The notes under the pieces are model-generated. The model ran no database searches and was not told where the DNA came from. It saw only the letters and a program-made list of their open reading frames with translations. Made by a program: the position numbers and the translations under genes. Below are positions 35,934 to 49,226 of a DNA stretch of 64,000 nucleotides, piece by piece (within the stretch, counting starts at the first letter, position 1; every line of letters starts with the position of its first letter). The stretch lies in NCBI GenBank assembly GCA_021234155.1, contig JAJEKV010000022.1, positions 9,955,815 through 10,019,814 of the forward strand, read 5' to 3'. This stretch comes from Isoetes taiwanensis. Its lineage: Eukaryota; Streptophyta; Lycopodiopsida; Isoetales; Isoetaceae.

Positions 35934-36122
35934 CACTAATACAAAATAGAATGGCACAAAAGTGACATTTATGTTCGGCCTTTTTACGTGGAGCATAAAC
36001 GGCCACTTTGTGCCATTTACGAGGTCAGGTTCATTAAATGGCAACAAAAGGACGCTATGCTCAGAAAAGAACGGAAAGCATAAATGCCACTTTGTGCCAT
36101 TTCTACCTATTTTGTAGTAGTG
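35934..36122. mobile_element. Small CACTA-type element with 3-bp target duplication
   Basis: The left end starts CACTAATACAAAATAG and the right end, read on the minus strand, starts CACTACTACAAAATAG. Inverted similarity continues inward for about 40 bp (AATGGCACAAAAGTG and relatives). GAT stands immediately outside both ends (35,931-35,933 and 36,123-36,125), the 3-bp duplication made by CACTA (EnSpm) transposases. At 189 bp it codes for nothing and must have been mobilised in trans. Confidence 0.8.
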
Positions 36123-37200
36123 GATGTTCCTCGTAATATGACCGCTAATCGGGTCCGTAATTTGCCTGTAAGTGGTTCTCTCAATAGGACTATTTTCTTT
36201 TTTCCTAGGAAATATTTAACCATGAACATGAAATTTGTATCCTACATAATGAGAAAATGTTGTATCGAGAGAGCTCCCAAGGTTCCCTTTGTCGGTTTTG
36301 GCGTAAATGATCGTAGCGGCAGTTGTCAAAAAATCTTATACTAAGATGAGGATATACTGTGAATGATGGATATTTACCGAAAGGAAATTTTGGTGTTATC
36401 CATGAATCCATTAAGTAATACGTGATGTTCCAATTCACTCCACTGGATTCGGGCCTAAATGGAATGATTAATCGGAATGAGGCTAACGATGACTTTGAGA
36501 AGGAACTTGAAGCTTCCGAGGAGTGGAAGGACTTATCGTGCAAGATGTTCCCTTTGTTGGGATTTGCGAACCATAGAACAATAGCTGCGGATGGAGGAGA
36601 TACGCTACAACCAACCTTTCTATAGGCTATAAAACATTTAAAAATCTAAGACCTAAAATGCCCAACACGCACTTCCTTCAAGGACCAAGAGAACTACCTG
36701 CCTAACATCCTTGATAAAAGCAAGAGAAGAATCCACCATTCACTTGCGATCGATAACCAAAGGCATTGAAAGATCGGATGGAATGCAAACCGATAAATGG
36801 AAGACGCCCTTAGGGTGCAACTTCTATTACGCCAAAACAGCTTCCAGAATCGGTGGACACCTTCGTAAGCACCGTGAGTAGCTGCTCCCATCCCCGCGAA
36901 TTCAGTCTATGGAATGGAAGTTCGAACCTAATTCGATGGACTTGAAAGCTTCTGAATACCCTAAATCAGAACTGAGTTTGTTACTTTAGCAAGATTTCAT
37001 TTGTCCTCTTCCTATCTTTTGTTAGAACTGGCTAAAACATCATCACAGGTGCAATAGTTTATCTTCGTGAAGCAAAGAATCGGACCGCGGAAATTACCGG
37101 TGATGAAATTGTCAGGCCGGCTAATGGGGATGTACACCCATCAACACTGATCTAATCGAGCCCCTTACTCACGCTAAATAATGCGGCTCTATTTTCAATC
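36123..37200. other. Unassigned stretch
   Basis: One + frame at 36,422-36,625 (67 codons) has a D/E/K-rich, protein-like centre (NEANDDFEKELEASEEWKDL), but no domain, splice context or homologue is recognised. The rest is stop-rich. Confidence 0.3.
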
Positions 37201-37204
37201 TAGA

Positions 37205-37300
37205 TCCTCCACATGGCACATCAAGCAGCATCAAATGACATATTCTATCAACCTACCTCCAAGGGTTTGCTTTGAGCAACCCAAAAATAATGGGGCTCCA
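37205..37300 (+). repeat. Repeat also present upstream of FIS1
   Basis: Shares CATGGCACATCAA, ATATTCTAT(C/T)AACCTACCTC and GCAACCCAAAAAT with 39,537-39,615, in the same orientation. Confidence 0.65.
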
Positions 37301-37679
37301 TTTTAATCGTAAAGTTTGTGTTGGTGAAATTCTGAAATATCCACCAATCCTAAAGTGCCACGTATACATTATTCTATTAGGGAATTGTAAATTAGTTGCA
37401 ATTCTTTTAATCTACTTACATTCTTTTACTTTACTTACATTCTTGATGTCCAACTGTTTTACCAGACATTGTAAACACATTCTAACATTTTTCTTTAAAA
37501 CCCTTTTTGGTTGCATTCTATTAGGTTCCCAAAAGGTTGTTTGGGAGCCGTGTAACCTAAGGTTTTGCATGGTTAAGGCATTGTATTCAGATCCAAAAAC
37601 TGTGATTCTATTTCCACTTTAAATCGGGGTTTGGTTTGGCAATGGTCTGGATGGGTTTTATTGGTTTTCTCGCGATCCG

Positions 37680-39400
37680 CCCATCGCTACGCTAGCCATC
37701 GCCACGACCGCGTAGCTTGCAAAATTAGACTGGCTTCACCGAGGGCACATGGCCATGGCAGGCCTCGGCCAGAGCCGTAGTTTGGGACTTGATTCGCCGC
37801 CATAGCATGTGCATCTTTCTTAGAACAAAGCGTGGTTTTGGTCGCATTCGAGGGATTTTGAGGGAAATCTGGCTGCCCCAGTAGCTTCTTGCGTAGAGCT
37901 TCCAGGGTTGTGTGAAGAGTTGAGGGTCTGATTCTATACCTCGCTATGCGTACCGCTTTCATGAGCATTAGAGAATCATATGGCATTGAGGTCCGGCTCC
38001 CGGAAATCGGTCTGGGCCTTTCAAATCTGCGCCGATTTTAATCTGGGGTCTAAATCTCCATTCTGTAATGCAATTTCCCTTGCTTTGTTCGGGCTTCCTT
38101 TGCTCTTCTACAGTGTATTGAGGCTCATTCTGCCTTGGTCTTACGCTTCAGCTTGTTCTATCTGCTCGCAAGCTGAAAAATGCTGCTACTTGGTTTGCAA
38201 GCAACATACATCGTTGCCTGCAACCCAGGGAGGCCTTGCTTTGAATTTGTTTGCAAGTTTGAGTCTTGTAGAATATTGCTGCGCAGGATAATGGTGCTGT
38301 TTGCAAGTGGTTTTATTTCTGGTATTCCTGGGTGTATGTACGTCTTTGACTTGGATGCAATACTTTTGCAATGCACCTTAGGGTGACGTGAAATGGGGTT
38401 TTGACCCCATCTTGACTTGTGGTGGACGGCTGCGGTTATTGGGTTAGGCATATCCTTGGGAATATGCCCTCATTGGATGGCTAGGATAGAGCGATTACAG
38501 GTTACAGATTATGCAATTTTGATCAAACATATTCCAAAATCAATTGTATTCACAACTGGAAGAGTTTCAAGTGAAAAACTTCCAAAATCAATTGTATTCA
38601 CAACTGCAGTAGATCAACCGCTAACAGGCCGAATCCAGCGAACATCATCGCCTCGAGTTGGAGCATATCCAGAGAAGCAAGGGAAAAAAAAACCCAAACA
38701 TGCAAAACGGATACACAGGGAATAAATCTCTAAACCTCACTATTACCGATTAACACTGATTACAGGAAGGTCCAGACATCTAGCAAGATTCCTAACCACT
38801 AGATGGAAACAGAGATGTTTCATGATTCGGGAGGGCAAGAAACAGATGAAGGAAGACTCAATCAGCTGACCGTTAAAAGAAGTTATAAGAATCTTTTGCT
38901 TCTAGACGATGAAGATGCTGTAGAGCCCCTTTTGGCAGACAAATTAGCCCAGCAAAAAGATGTTCCCAAAGCAAATCAGCTTTGAATTCAAAGAACACCG
39001 ATATGCAAACACATAAAACAAAAATAAGAAAATTACCTTGAATACTACAGAATCCAGATTTACAGCCGCCTTCAGAACAAAGAAAGCTTTTCCCACGGAA
39101 AAAAGAGGCTAGAACTTGCATATGACACCGTCTTAGAAAGAACAGAGGAAAGTTCAGCAAGAAATCATTACAAGCAGCCATCCCCACCTCCACACGCCGA
39201 AATGAGTAAAAATATCTGAAAAACCACGAGTTCTTTACGAGCTTTAGCCAATCTTGCAAAAGAAAAGAAAAACAAGCCGGACTTAGCACAAAATCATGCC
39301 AGAAGGAACATTCAGATATAGAAGATGCCACGTCTGACCTTAAAGCTGCAAGGCCATCGTTCCGGCTACGGGAACGCCATAGCCGACGAAATAGAACTGT
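37680..39400. other. Unresolved region upstream of FIS1 with several short frames
   Basis: Frames on + at 37,980-38,291 (103 codons, with a hydrophobic stretch), 38,417-38,725 (Lys-rich end) and 38,803-38,985 (acidic), and on - at 37,986-37,687 (99 codons), all overlap or abut. None shows a domain. TCCAAAATCAATTGTATTCA occurs twice (38,533 and 38,581). It could contain an exon or the first exons of a divergent transcript, but I cannot choose a strand. Confidence 0.2.
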
Positions 39401-39426
39401 GGAAAGAGAAGGAACGAAATGATTAA

Positions 39427-39615
39427 AAAAAAAATATTTATACCCGCCACGTCAGAATTTCACCAACCCAAAACTTATGCGCGTCGGCGTGGATTCCACA
39501 TCGGAATGTCCTGTAAAAGAACATTCTTATATACGAACCCTCAAATGGCACATCAAATGGCATATTCTATTAACCTACCTCGCAAGGGTTAGGGCAACCC
39601 AAAAATTGTAGGATC
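39427..39615 (+). promoter_or_regulatory. Probable FIS1 promoter region
   Basis: Contains ATATTTATA at about 39,431, CACGTCA (an ACGT-core site of the type bound by plant bZIP factors) at about 39,443 and TTATATACG at about 39,527, some 200-300 bp before the FIS1 start codon. Which, if any, is the working TATA element is unknown. The part from 39,537 belongs to a dispersed repeat. Confidence 0.3.
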
Positions 39616-39726
39616 TGGACTATGCATGTCACCTATTGCGAAGTCTAATTGGGAGCCGTGATCAACCATCCCTCGACAGACCTTGAACTCGAGGGCCAAG
39701 GTTTTCAACAGTCTCTGTGAGCTAGA

Positions 39727-42700
39727 ATGGACAAGTTTCTGGACAAACTGTCTTCAGTTTTCGGCGACGGCGACAATTTGCCTTGGACGGATCCAGAAAT
39801 GATCGAGGCAAGTATGCTTCTCTAATCTCATTAATAGGTTTGCATCACTCTTAGAATTTTATCAACCATTTCATAGATACTGGAATTTGCAGATCAAGAG
39901 GCAATGGAATCCGTTTGCTGCAAATTTATAAAATGCCCTAAAACACAACTTTCTATTCTTCTTCAATTTTCGTACGATCTAGCGGTTCCGTGCAATTTTC
40001 CATCATTCTGAGTAGGAAACTTGTTTGCAGAGTTGCCAGCAGGAAGCTGCGGGAGAAGGTGCAGGCTTATCAGAAGCTACAGATCAGAGCGAAAGCATTA
40101 TGAGGTTCGCATGGGCTCTTGTGCATTCTCGTCAACCTGCAGACGTCCAGCGGGGAATTGCAATGTTAGAAGGTCTGTAGCTGCTTTGACTGTATGTAGC
40201 TATTTCCACCTTCACTAGATTTGTAATCTGCACTTTGAATAGTGGTTCCCATGGGCTTTCAAGCTCTGGATGCATTTTGTATCCCATTTTTTATTTATGT
40301 GTTAAAAATTGCAGCAAATTTGATTCTTCATTTCTTTTTGCTTGACCATAGGTCAGTGGATAACTAGAATACCTGCTTGCATTCCCAGACATAAATGTGT
40401 TTCCTTGATCTTCCATCCATTGCACTCACACCCTGGAATCTCCCGTGGTTGGACATACCCTTTCAAAGTTTTGTTGTCATAACTCAGACTTTCGGTTTCC
40501 TACATTAGTCACTACTTTGTCTTAACCAGACAATACGACATGCTGTTCTGTCGCTTGTTAACAATATTGATTTGTAAGATCCGAGGTCGCATTGTTTTTG
40601 TTAAGTTATAATTCACTTTTACATATCTTATTTGTGACAGCTGAACTCCATATGCCACTATCTTAAAACATACGCACTACGTCTTCCTCTGTCCTTCAGA
40701 ATATAAGTGAGGACATATACTGGGAAACCCATGCTAGCTAAGGCAGATCTACATGACTGTGGCACAAAGCAAAGGCCCTATTCCGGCTTTTTTGTGCTTC
40801 ACAAATCTGACTCTTCCTACTAAATGGGTGCAGATCTACTGTTTCTAAAGTAAAATAGAAGGCACCTAAAATGATCCTTAATATTTGGAGCTTTCTATGG
40901 ATCACTGACATGAGTGTGCTCTGATTTACCGTGACATAAATCTCTATTAAACAGCTTCCCACTAGTGCCCTAATCTATACTTTATGATCAAGGAAACCCC
41001 AAAGCTTCATAGTATTCGAAAGTGGACTATATATGAAGAACACTAAGTAGGTGAAATCACCTCATTGCTCCTCCTTCCAACTCACGTTCCCTTTTGAAAA
41101 GAATGCAGCCTGCTATACAGTGCCTTAAATCTATCCTTGTATATTTGTCTCTATGACCACTGTGATGAAGGAAACCCAAAACTTCATTACATAGGTGTAT
41201 ACATAGTTAGGGCCTTTTAAGGTTATTGCTTTAGTTCTCTAAATTCAATCCAAAACTAAGAATCATTATGTATGAAGACTATGGATATCATTTACGTCAC
41301 TGATTCCACCTATGTGGTAGGAACCCAAATGCACAAGTTGATGGCAGGGCCCTAAGTGTATCCGTAGGAGATTTACTGCCGTTGACAATTGACAGAAAGC
41401 TCGATGATATAGAAAACTATAGCATTGTTAAATTTGATATTAATGAACAACAAAGCCCAATATTTCAAATTTCGCACAAGAGATTCAGATCCCCAGTACA
41501 GCAACAACTAAAATGAAATCTGTAAGATTTCATCTGGCTGCGAGGTCATTTATCACGCAGGCGGCAGAGGCTTTTAATAACACGGTGACGAAATACAGCA
41601 CAGCTTAGCAAATCAGGCTGAATCAGCCATATTTCTATGCTGTGAATCAGCCTGATTTTGCAGCAATTTTCATGTGTGCCCTTTAAAGTTAATATCAAGT
41701 GGGAAGCATAGTCTTGTATAATCTTTCTTTCTGCCTATTACGATTCCCATTTTTACGGTTTTGTAGCATATCTAGGTAGCATATGTCTGCATAAAGTCTA
41801 GATGGGAAAGGTTGTATTGCTCTTATACCCTGAAGATTGTCTGATCCTGGTAAATCCACCACATTTCTCCAATGGCCCATGCTGTATTTGGGAAGCAGTT
41901 CTGCTCTTATACATTTGCGCTCCATGATCAGTTAATCTTTGAAATGAAAATTAAATGGTCTGTTCATCTCCCTTAGATTGCACATTTTTGTTTATTACAG
42001 GCCTTGATGACCTGTTATTTTGGAGATTCTAGTTCTTGCCTTTTCTCTGATCCCAGATCTAATCTCAGCTTGAAAGATGGAATAATAAAGTGGTTAAGGT
42101 GTAATATGGCCTTCTCCAATACAAGATCACTTTCAATATTGACTTAATTCGACCATCATTTGTTCAGCAGCATATCAAAGCATGGGAAGGAGATGCATTG
42201 TCAATTCATATTGGCTAGTTTGTCCAAAATTTGTACTGTGAACATTGTGCAATGATTATTTTATTAATAAAGGAGTAATATAATGTCTCCAACTTATCAG
42301 CATCTCTTAGCAACAGAGGTGGACCTCTTCAGAAGCGAGAGATATTGTATTTGCTGGCAGTTGGACATTTCAGGGCCAAAGATTATTCAAGGAGCAGGCG
42401 ATTGGTAGAACAAGCCCTTGAAGTAAGTTTGCTTATTGCAGTATAAACTTCATGTAATCATAGTTCTAATCATAACCTGAAGTAAGTTTGCTGATTGGAG
42501 TACGAACTTCATGCAATCATAACCATAGTCATAGTCATAGTCTCTCTTTTTTTTTCTTTTTTTCTATTGAAGACCGTATGTATCAAGTGTGGACAAAGAG
42601 ACTTTTTGAAGGGAAGTTTAACCCTGTAAAAAGAAGAGGGAAAGGGTTCTCTTTGAAAACTGATGGAGAAATATTATCAGACACCGAGACATATTCATAG

Positions 42701-43012
42701 TCATAGTCATAGTCATAGTCATAGTCATAGTCATAGTCATAGTCATAGTCATAGTCATAGTCATGGTCTGCTTCTCTTTCTCCTGGCAGATAGCTCCAGA
42801 CTTCCGCCAGGCATTGGTTCTGAGGAAGATGGTAGAAGATAAGATTGCAAAAGGTAATAGATTCAGATCTGTGCCTGCTACTTGTGAAATAAAAATTGAT
42901 TTCAAATTGCTTATTTGTTGTGGCAGACGGGCTCATTGGAGTGGGCTTAGCTGCAGCAGCAGTGGGTCTTGTGGCAAGTGGAGTTGCTGCAGCACTCATA
43001 AAGAAGAAATGA
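39727..43012 (+). CDS. FIS1: FIS1: mitochondrial/peroxisomal fission 1 protein
   Basis: Tail-anchored outer-membrane adaptor that helps recruit dynamin-related proteins to divide mitochondria and peroxisomes. Five exons: 39,727-39,807; 40,031-40,172; 42,301-42,422; 42,790-42,853; 42,927-43,012. They join in frame to 164 residues, close to the roughly 165-170 usual in plants. Residues 1-27 form the N-terminal arm ([12 protein letters not shown]); residues about 48-136 form the TPR-like helical bundle with the conserved ALVHSRQ (56-62), RGIAMLE (68-74) and YLLAVG (91-96) and IAPDFRQAL (116-124) stretches. Residues about 139-161 are a small-residue-rich transmembrane helix followed by a basic KKK end, the usual targeting signal. 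Intron 1 has a GC donor (GAG|GCAAGT); the others are GT-AG. Intron 2 is 2.1 kb and intron 3 contains a hexamer array and a duplicated donor. The start is the only ATG that gives the plant-like N-terminus. Very likely functional. Confidence 0.93.
42523..42764 (+). repeat. (CATAGT)n microsatellite in FIS1 intron 3, interrupted
   Basis: Hexamer blocks at 42,523-42,542 and 42,694-42,764 flank about 150 bp that begin with a T-rich run (TTTTTTTTTCTTTTTTT). The arrangement suggests a reverse-oriented poly(A)-tailed retroposon inserted into the array. It generates YD and MT repeat frames that are not genes. Confidence 0.75.
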
Positions 43013-43270
43013 CAATTGTTTCTAAATGACATGTCATACACACACATGTTTCTCTGTGGAAGCAGACTTTTTTTGTATATATTTGGCATCATAGACTATT
43101 CTATTCTGTTTCTCCTATGGCAAGTAACATGGGAAGTCCAGTGAGAATCTCCCTTTTACCAGTTTTAAATGCAAATATCCCATTCACCAAATGTTATGCT
43201 TTGCGATCCTATGAATTTCTGCGCTTTATATGGTTTTCTGACGTCTCAAGAAAGTTCTTTTTTAGAAAGT
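43013..43270 (+). other. FIS1 3' flank / probable 3' UTR
   Basis: Follows the FIS1 stop codon. An AATAAA lies at about 43,293 inside the adjacent duplication. No gene seen. Confidence 0.4.
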
Positions 43271-43273
43271 TTG

Positions 43274-43448
43274 AATGATTACTAATTTCAAAATAAAACA
43301 CTCAAGGAGCCGCCAAGTCAACAGCCTAAGACTTTGTGAATATTAGCCTTCAACTAAATGATTACTAATTGCAAAATAAAACACTCAAGGAGGAGGTAAG
43401 TTAACAGCCTAAGAAGAGGAGGGCCTTTGTGAATATTAGCCTTCAAGT
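43274..43448 (+). repeat. Tandem duplication of about 85-90 bp downstream of FIS1
   Basis: Two adjacent units share ATGATTACTAATT, CAAAATAAAACACTCAAGGAG, CAACAGCCTAAGA and TTTGTGAATATTAGCCTTCAA. The second has a short GA-rich insertion. Each unit carries an AATAAA, so either could supply a polyadenylation signal. Confidence 0.8.
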
Positions 43449-44829
43449 TCCTCACTCAATAGCTCATTTGACTTTATTTAGTGAGATTGATGATATAATA
43501 AGGTATGGAATAACATAAGATTATCAATGGTTAGGTGGTTGTTTTCGTATAAAAAAATAGTAGAAAAGTGACGCGGTTTTGGGTGGGCTGGTTTGATCCG
43601 AGAAGATAAAGGAGGGCAAGCCCCTCGGCCCATGTGGGTTTACGGTATTACTTTGCATATGCTAGTATACCAATCGATCAGCTCCAAACTTCTATCTGTG
43701 TAAACCGGCGGCACGCTATTGTCATGTTCACTGGGAAACCTACAATCGATGTTTGCTCCTCCCAAGAATGGACATTATCTTAAGCAATGGAGATGGAGAT
43801 GAGATGGAGATGTGGTGGACGCCAGCGTATCCGCGAAGTCAAGTAACCGACCCCGCGATAATCGCTCGGCATCGCCGACAAGCATGTTCAACAAACCATT
43901 TAGAACTTCCGCATCATGTGGACACCTGGCTCTTTAGGCAAGGCTCCTTACAATAATATATAGAGGATAATACTATCATCATTGAACCGCTGAAACGGCA
44001 ACAGCCCCTTCATCCAACCCACCTTTGCCTCTTCCATTGTAACACCGGCATCTACGACACATCTACCGCGATTTCGCCTTCACTTTCGCCACCGAGAAAG
44101 CGCTCACAAACCCGTAGTCGGATCATTTTGTAGTCATCCCGCTTTAGTTTTCTTTGAACATCTACACATAAAATGTTGCATTCACACCGGCTTTGATCGC
44201 AATTATAAGCCGGCGAATCTTATCCGGTATAAGAATTATAATACAGCTTGGTTTTTTCCATGTTTCAGCGTGTTATGGTCCTACTGCTCGCTTCTTGTGT
44301 TAGATTCAAAGAAACGTGATATCTAGCCACCAGCCATTCTTCCACCATTAAAGTGTAATCAAATGACAATTGTCACTTTCATTTTACCGACATGTATATG
44401 TTATTATTTCTTCCATAAATGTTGCCTCGCCAAATTCTGTTATATTAATCTTGAAGCCACATCAATATGTTCTGTATGTGGTATCAAACAAAAGCAGGAA
44501 GCATAGTTTAATGAAAGTCTCATTCTCTTGAATGTGATTTCTTCTATCTCAATATATTTATGTTGTACCAGGCCTAGTCCATGGTGACATTTTATATAAG
44601 GTGGCACAAAAGTTAACAAGAAACAAGAACCTTTTCAATCATACGCTGAAGGTGCGGAGACCAATCTTACACGCCTTCCTTTGTTTCTTTGTCGTACCGG
44701 GCTAATATCTCTGCACACAACATGGCAATTGATTTCAAGAATTATTATTGTTATGCGTTGTATGAATCAAGATTTGCTAAATAATTTCGGGGGAGGCACA
44801 AACTTCCTTGTTTCACCTTATTCATTTCC
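43449..44829. other. Unassigned stretch
   Basis: About 1.4 kb with short frames only; nothing recognised. Confidence 0.45.
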
Positions 44830-45700
44830 CTCGCTTCAATAAATGCTTCACCTCGCCACTCTTCTTCCTCACAAACTGCCTTTGATTGCTTTATTCCACG
44901 CAGGATTTGTTGATTGCACTCCATTTTAATTGGACATATTCAGCCGAGCTAATCAAATTCTTAACATTGTTATAAGAGATTGGCAACCCAATGAGTAAAC
45001 TCCAACAATTGGATCATCATCAATCCCTTTCCTTTAAGCTAAAGAGCGGCAACGTTAACCTTTGAAATGATACAAATTTGCTTGCTAAGAGAAATGACTC
45101 TTTTGCTCATAAATGCTTGGCTTTCACTACTCTTCTTCTCACAACCAGCTTGATTGCTTTCTTCCATGAGGATTTGTTGGCAGGACCATTCACCATTCTA
45201 ATTGAACATGTTCAGCTGAGCAAATCAAATTCTTGACATTATTATAGAAGATTGGCAGCCCAATGAGTAAAGCTTCAATAATTAGATCATCACCAATTCC
45301 TTTCTCCATACCTTGGGTTTCAGGAGCCGACAACTTTAATCTTGAATGTATTATTCAACAGTTGCACTTTTGCTTTGTGGTATGGAGATGACAAAGATAT
45401 AAATTCACTTTGCCGAGAGAAATGACTCTTCCTGTATGTTTTCCAATTGCTTCCATGCTTCTAAGATCGTCACCGCTTTCCACTGGGCAATCATCATATC
45501 ATTCATATCATGAGTCGATTCTGGTTTTTCATTCCTTTGCACCCATCTCAAGTGCTCGCTTCCATTTCAATGACCTTGGTAAAGACAAGATCCATTGGTT
45601 CATTGTAGCCTCCAGACATTGCTCTCTTGACAACCTGTACCGTTGTGGGGTTTGGTTGCTTAGTTTCATCTCAAGAGATGATGTTCTACAACCCTAAGAT
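44830..45700 (-). pseudogene. Copia-type gag fragments, partly duplicated
   Basis: Read on the minus strand, two related segments (about 45,430-45,107 and 45,106-44,838) encode a gag-like core: GDDLIIEALLIGLP, then YNNVKNLI and an E/K/S-rich tail. The spacing of a (L/I)L..LP motif before a Y..F/V..L helix is that of the UBN2-type gag region of plant Copia elements. Both segments carry stops or frameshifts (for example after HVQLEW). A further minus frame up to about 45,700 may be the preceding gag part. No protease, integrase or reverse transcriptase follows. Family assignment is from motif memory. Confidence 0.45.
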
Positions 45701-46500
45701 CCCCCAACCTTAATAAAACCGGGCAATAGAGAGTATCATGGATGAGACAAAAATTTCACTTTTCCCATCTTTGATCTATCTGCGGAGCGTTTCAAAGATT
45801 AGAATTGAGCTAATCCCTCCTCCAAAAAAAAAAAAATGGATGAACCAATTCATATCATATTGCACAAAGAAAATTAGCATTGACGAAAAGTTTGATTGAG
45901 ATTTTGAAGGCTCATATATTTATATAAACGTGATACGCTTAATTTAGAAACTATATAATCGCGAGATACCTTAGGGATTTCAAAGAATGAGAGCTTCCGA
46001 CACTTGGCTCGCGGACTGCAGGCCTAAAATAATAATAGACCAATTCTTAATATCTAAAAACATTTAACACAGGCATTAATTTTTTTGTCACAAGTTAATG
46101 GCCAATGTCAACTCTTGTCCACAATTATCATTTCCAGTATGCAAACCAAATAATGGATTATCTAGTAATAGGATTTAGGACAGAGAATAGAGCCATAAAA
46201 TGAATACCAACAAAATTTTGCAACTCCCCAAGGTATGGGATTCTAGAAGAGTTGGGCATTGTCTAGAAGAGAGCTTTAAAGGCGCACTCTACCTCCTCAA
46301 CATAATTCTAGCTTGGGAAGCTCCTTTCTCTGAATGGAATAGATATTGCCATTCTATTAAACATGCCCTGGCCTTTTTGGATCTTGCTGCAGGCTTGGAA
46401 GCACAAGATACAAAATTTCTTTCAAAAAGTGTTTGAATCCAGATACGAACTCTGCATTTAATTTTGGGTTCAACTGGTTTTGTATCTCCGTCCAAATTTC
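45701..46500. other. Unassigned stretch
   Basis: A/T-rich. A + frame at 46,200-46,436 (78 codons) and an overlapping - frame show no recognisable domain. Confidence 0.35.
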
Positions 46501-46525
46501 TTCTTAGATTTCTAGTTTCTCCAGT

Positions 46526-46671
46526 TGCCTAACTCATTTATCAGTTTATTTCATTCACGCCTGGCGTTTGAACTAACGAAAATCGTAAAAACTCCTCGCG
46601 TTTTTCGCCACAAAAACCCCGTGTACTTTCTTTGGTTCAGACATGAGCGTGGTTGATAAATAAGGCGCTGG
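46526..46671. mobile_element. Degenerate fold-back element related to 23,154-23,332
   Basis: The right arm (TTGGTTCAGACATGA, GTGGTTGATAAATAAGGCGC) matches the right arm of the 23-kb element. The left arm is recognisable only weakly (ATTTATCAG, CACGCCTGGCGTTTGAAC). The centre again has ACTCCTCGCG/CCCGTGTAC units. It ends about 600 bp upstream of the zinc-finger gene. Confidence 0.5.
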
Positions 46672-47268
46672 TCTAAGATCGGGTTCATAACCATAGCTTC
46701 TGAGAGGGGTCCCCGCTTTTGCCCTCAAGGGCTTATTACGCATGATGTAGTGATGGTGCGGTAAAAGTGAGCCCTTTTACATGAGCCAATAATGGCACCT
46801 TCATCGCGATGTGAACCAAATTTCAAAGGTGCTTTCCATGGATTTGCACTGAAAATCCGCGGTATCAAGGTCAAAACCCGAGGCTCAATCAGGAGAATAC
46901 TTTTACACTGTGTCCTAAACCTCGGACCAAGGCAAGGTGCCTATGGAACACCTGCGGGAGCCTTCACCACCCTCAAGAAAATCTCCCCGGGTTTAGTCCT
47001 ATGGAAAGCACCAACTCTATTTATCCATCCAAAGGCTCAAGACCTCTCCACGTCAAAATGACCTACACGTCGATAGGCTAGATTTTAAGCTACGGGCTGA
47101 GTCGTGGTTGGGCTCGCGTGCTAAATAAAAATGGTTGATATTGGGTGTGGTTATCGAATCAGTAGAACAGGATAACACGAGCTATAGCTATGGCGATTCC
47201 GGCCACCATAGCATTCAACCTTACAGCCGGCCGTGCCTGTCCATGATGGAAACGGACTGCTTTGGATC
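46672..47268 (+). promoter_or_regulatory. 5' flank of the zinc-finger gene
   Basis: No clear TATA element. The frame 47,135-47,491 contains a protein-like DNTSYSYGDSGHHSIQPYS stretch just upstream of the chosen start but in a different frame, so the true N-terminus may begin further upstream if an exon boundary or a 1-base error lies near 47,225. Confidence 0.3.

Positions 47269-49226
<1,958 letters not shown>

Noticed and set aside
35673-36047. Minus frame of 124 codons with long hydrophobic helices, possibly an organelle-derived membrane protein
   Set aside because: Its start lies inside the CACTA element and its end in a tandem duplication; no match to a known membrane protein that I can defend.
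38873-39331. 152-codon minus frame facing FIS1, possible divergent gene
   Set aside because: It begins with GTG, not ATG, and spans what could be a donor site; no domain recognised. Kept only as part of an unresolved region.
42583-43092. 169-codon minus frame with YDYDYD, antisense to FIS1 exons 4-5
   Set aside because: It reads through the hexamer microsatellite and the complement of real exons; no independent evidence.
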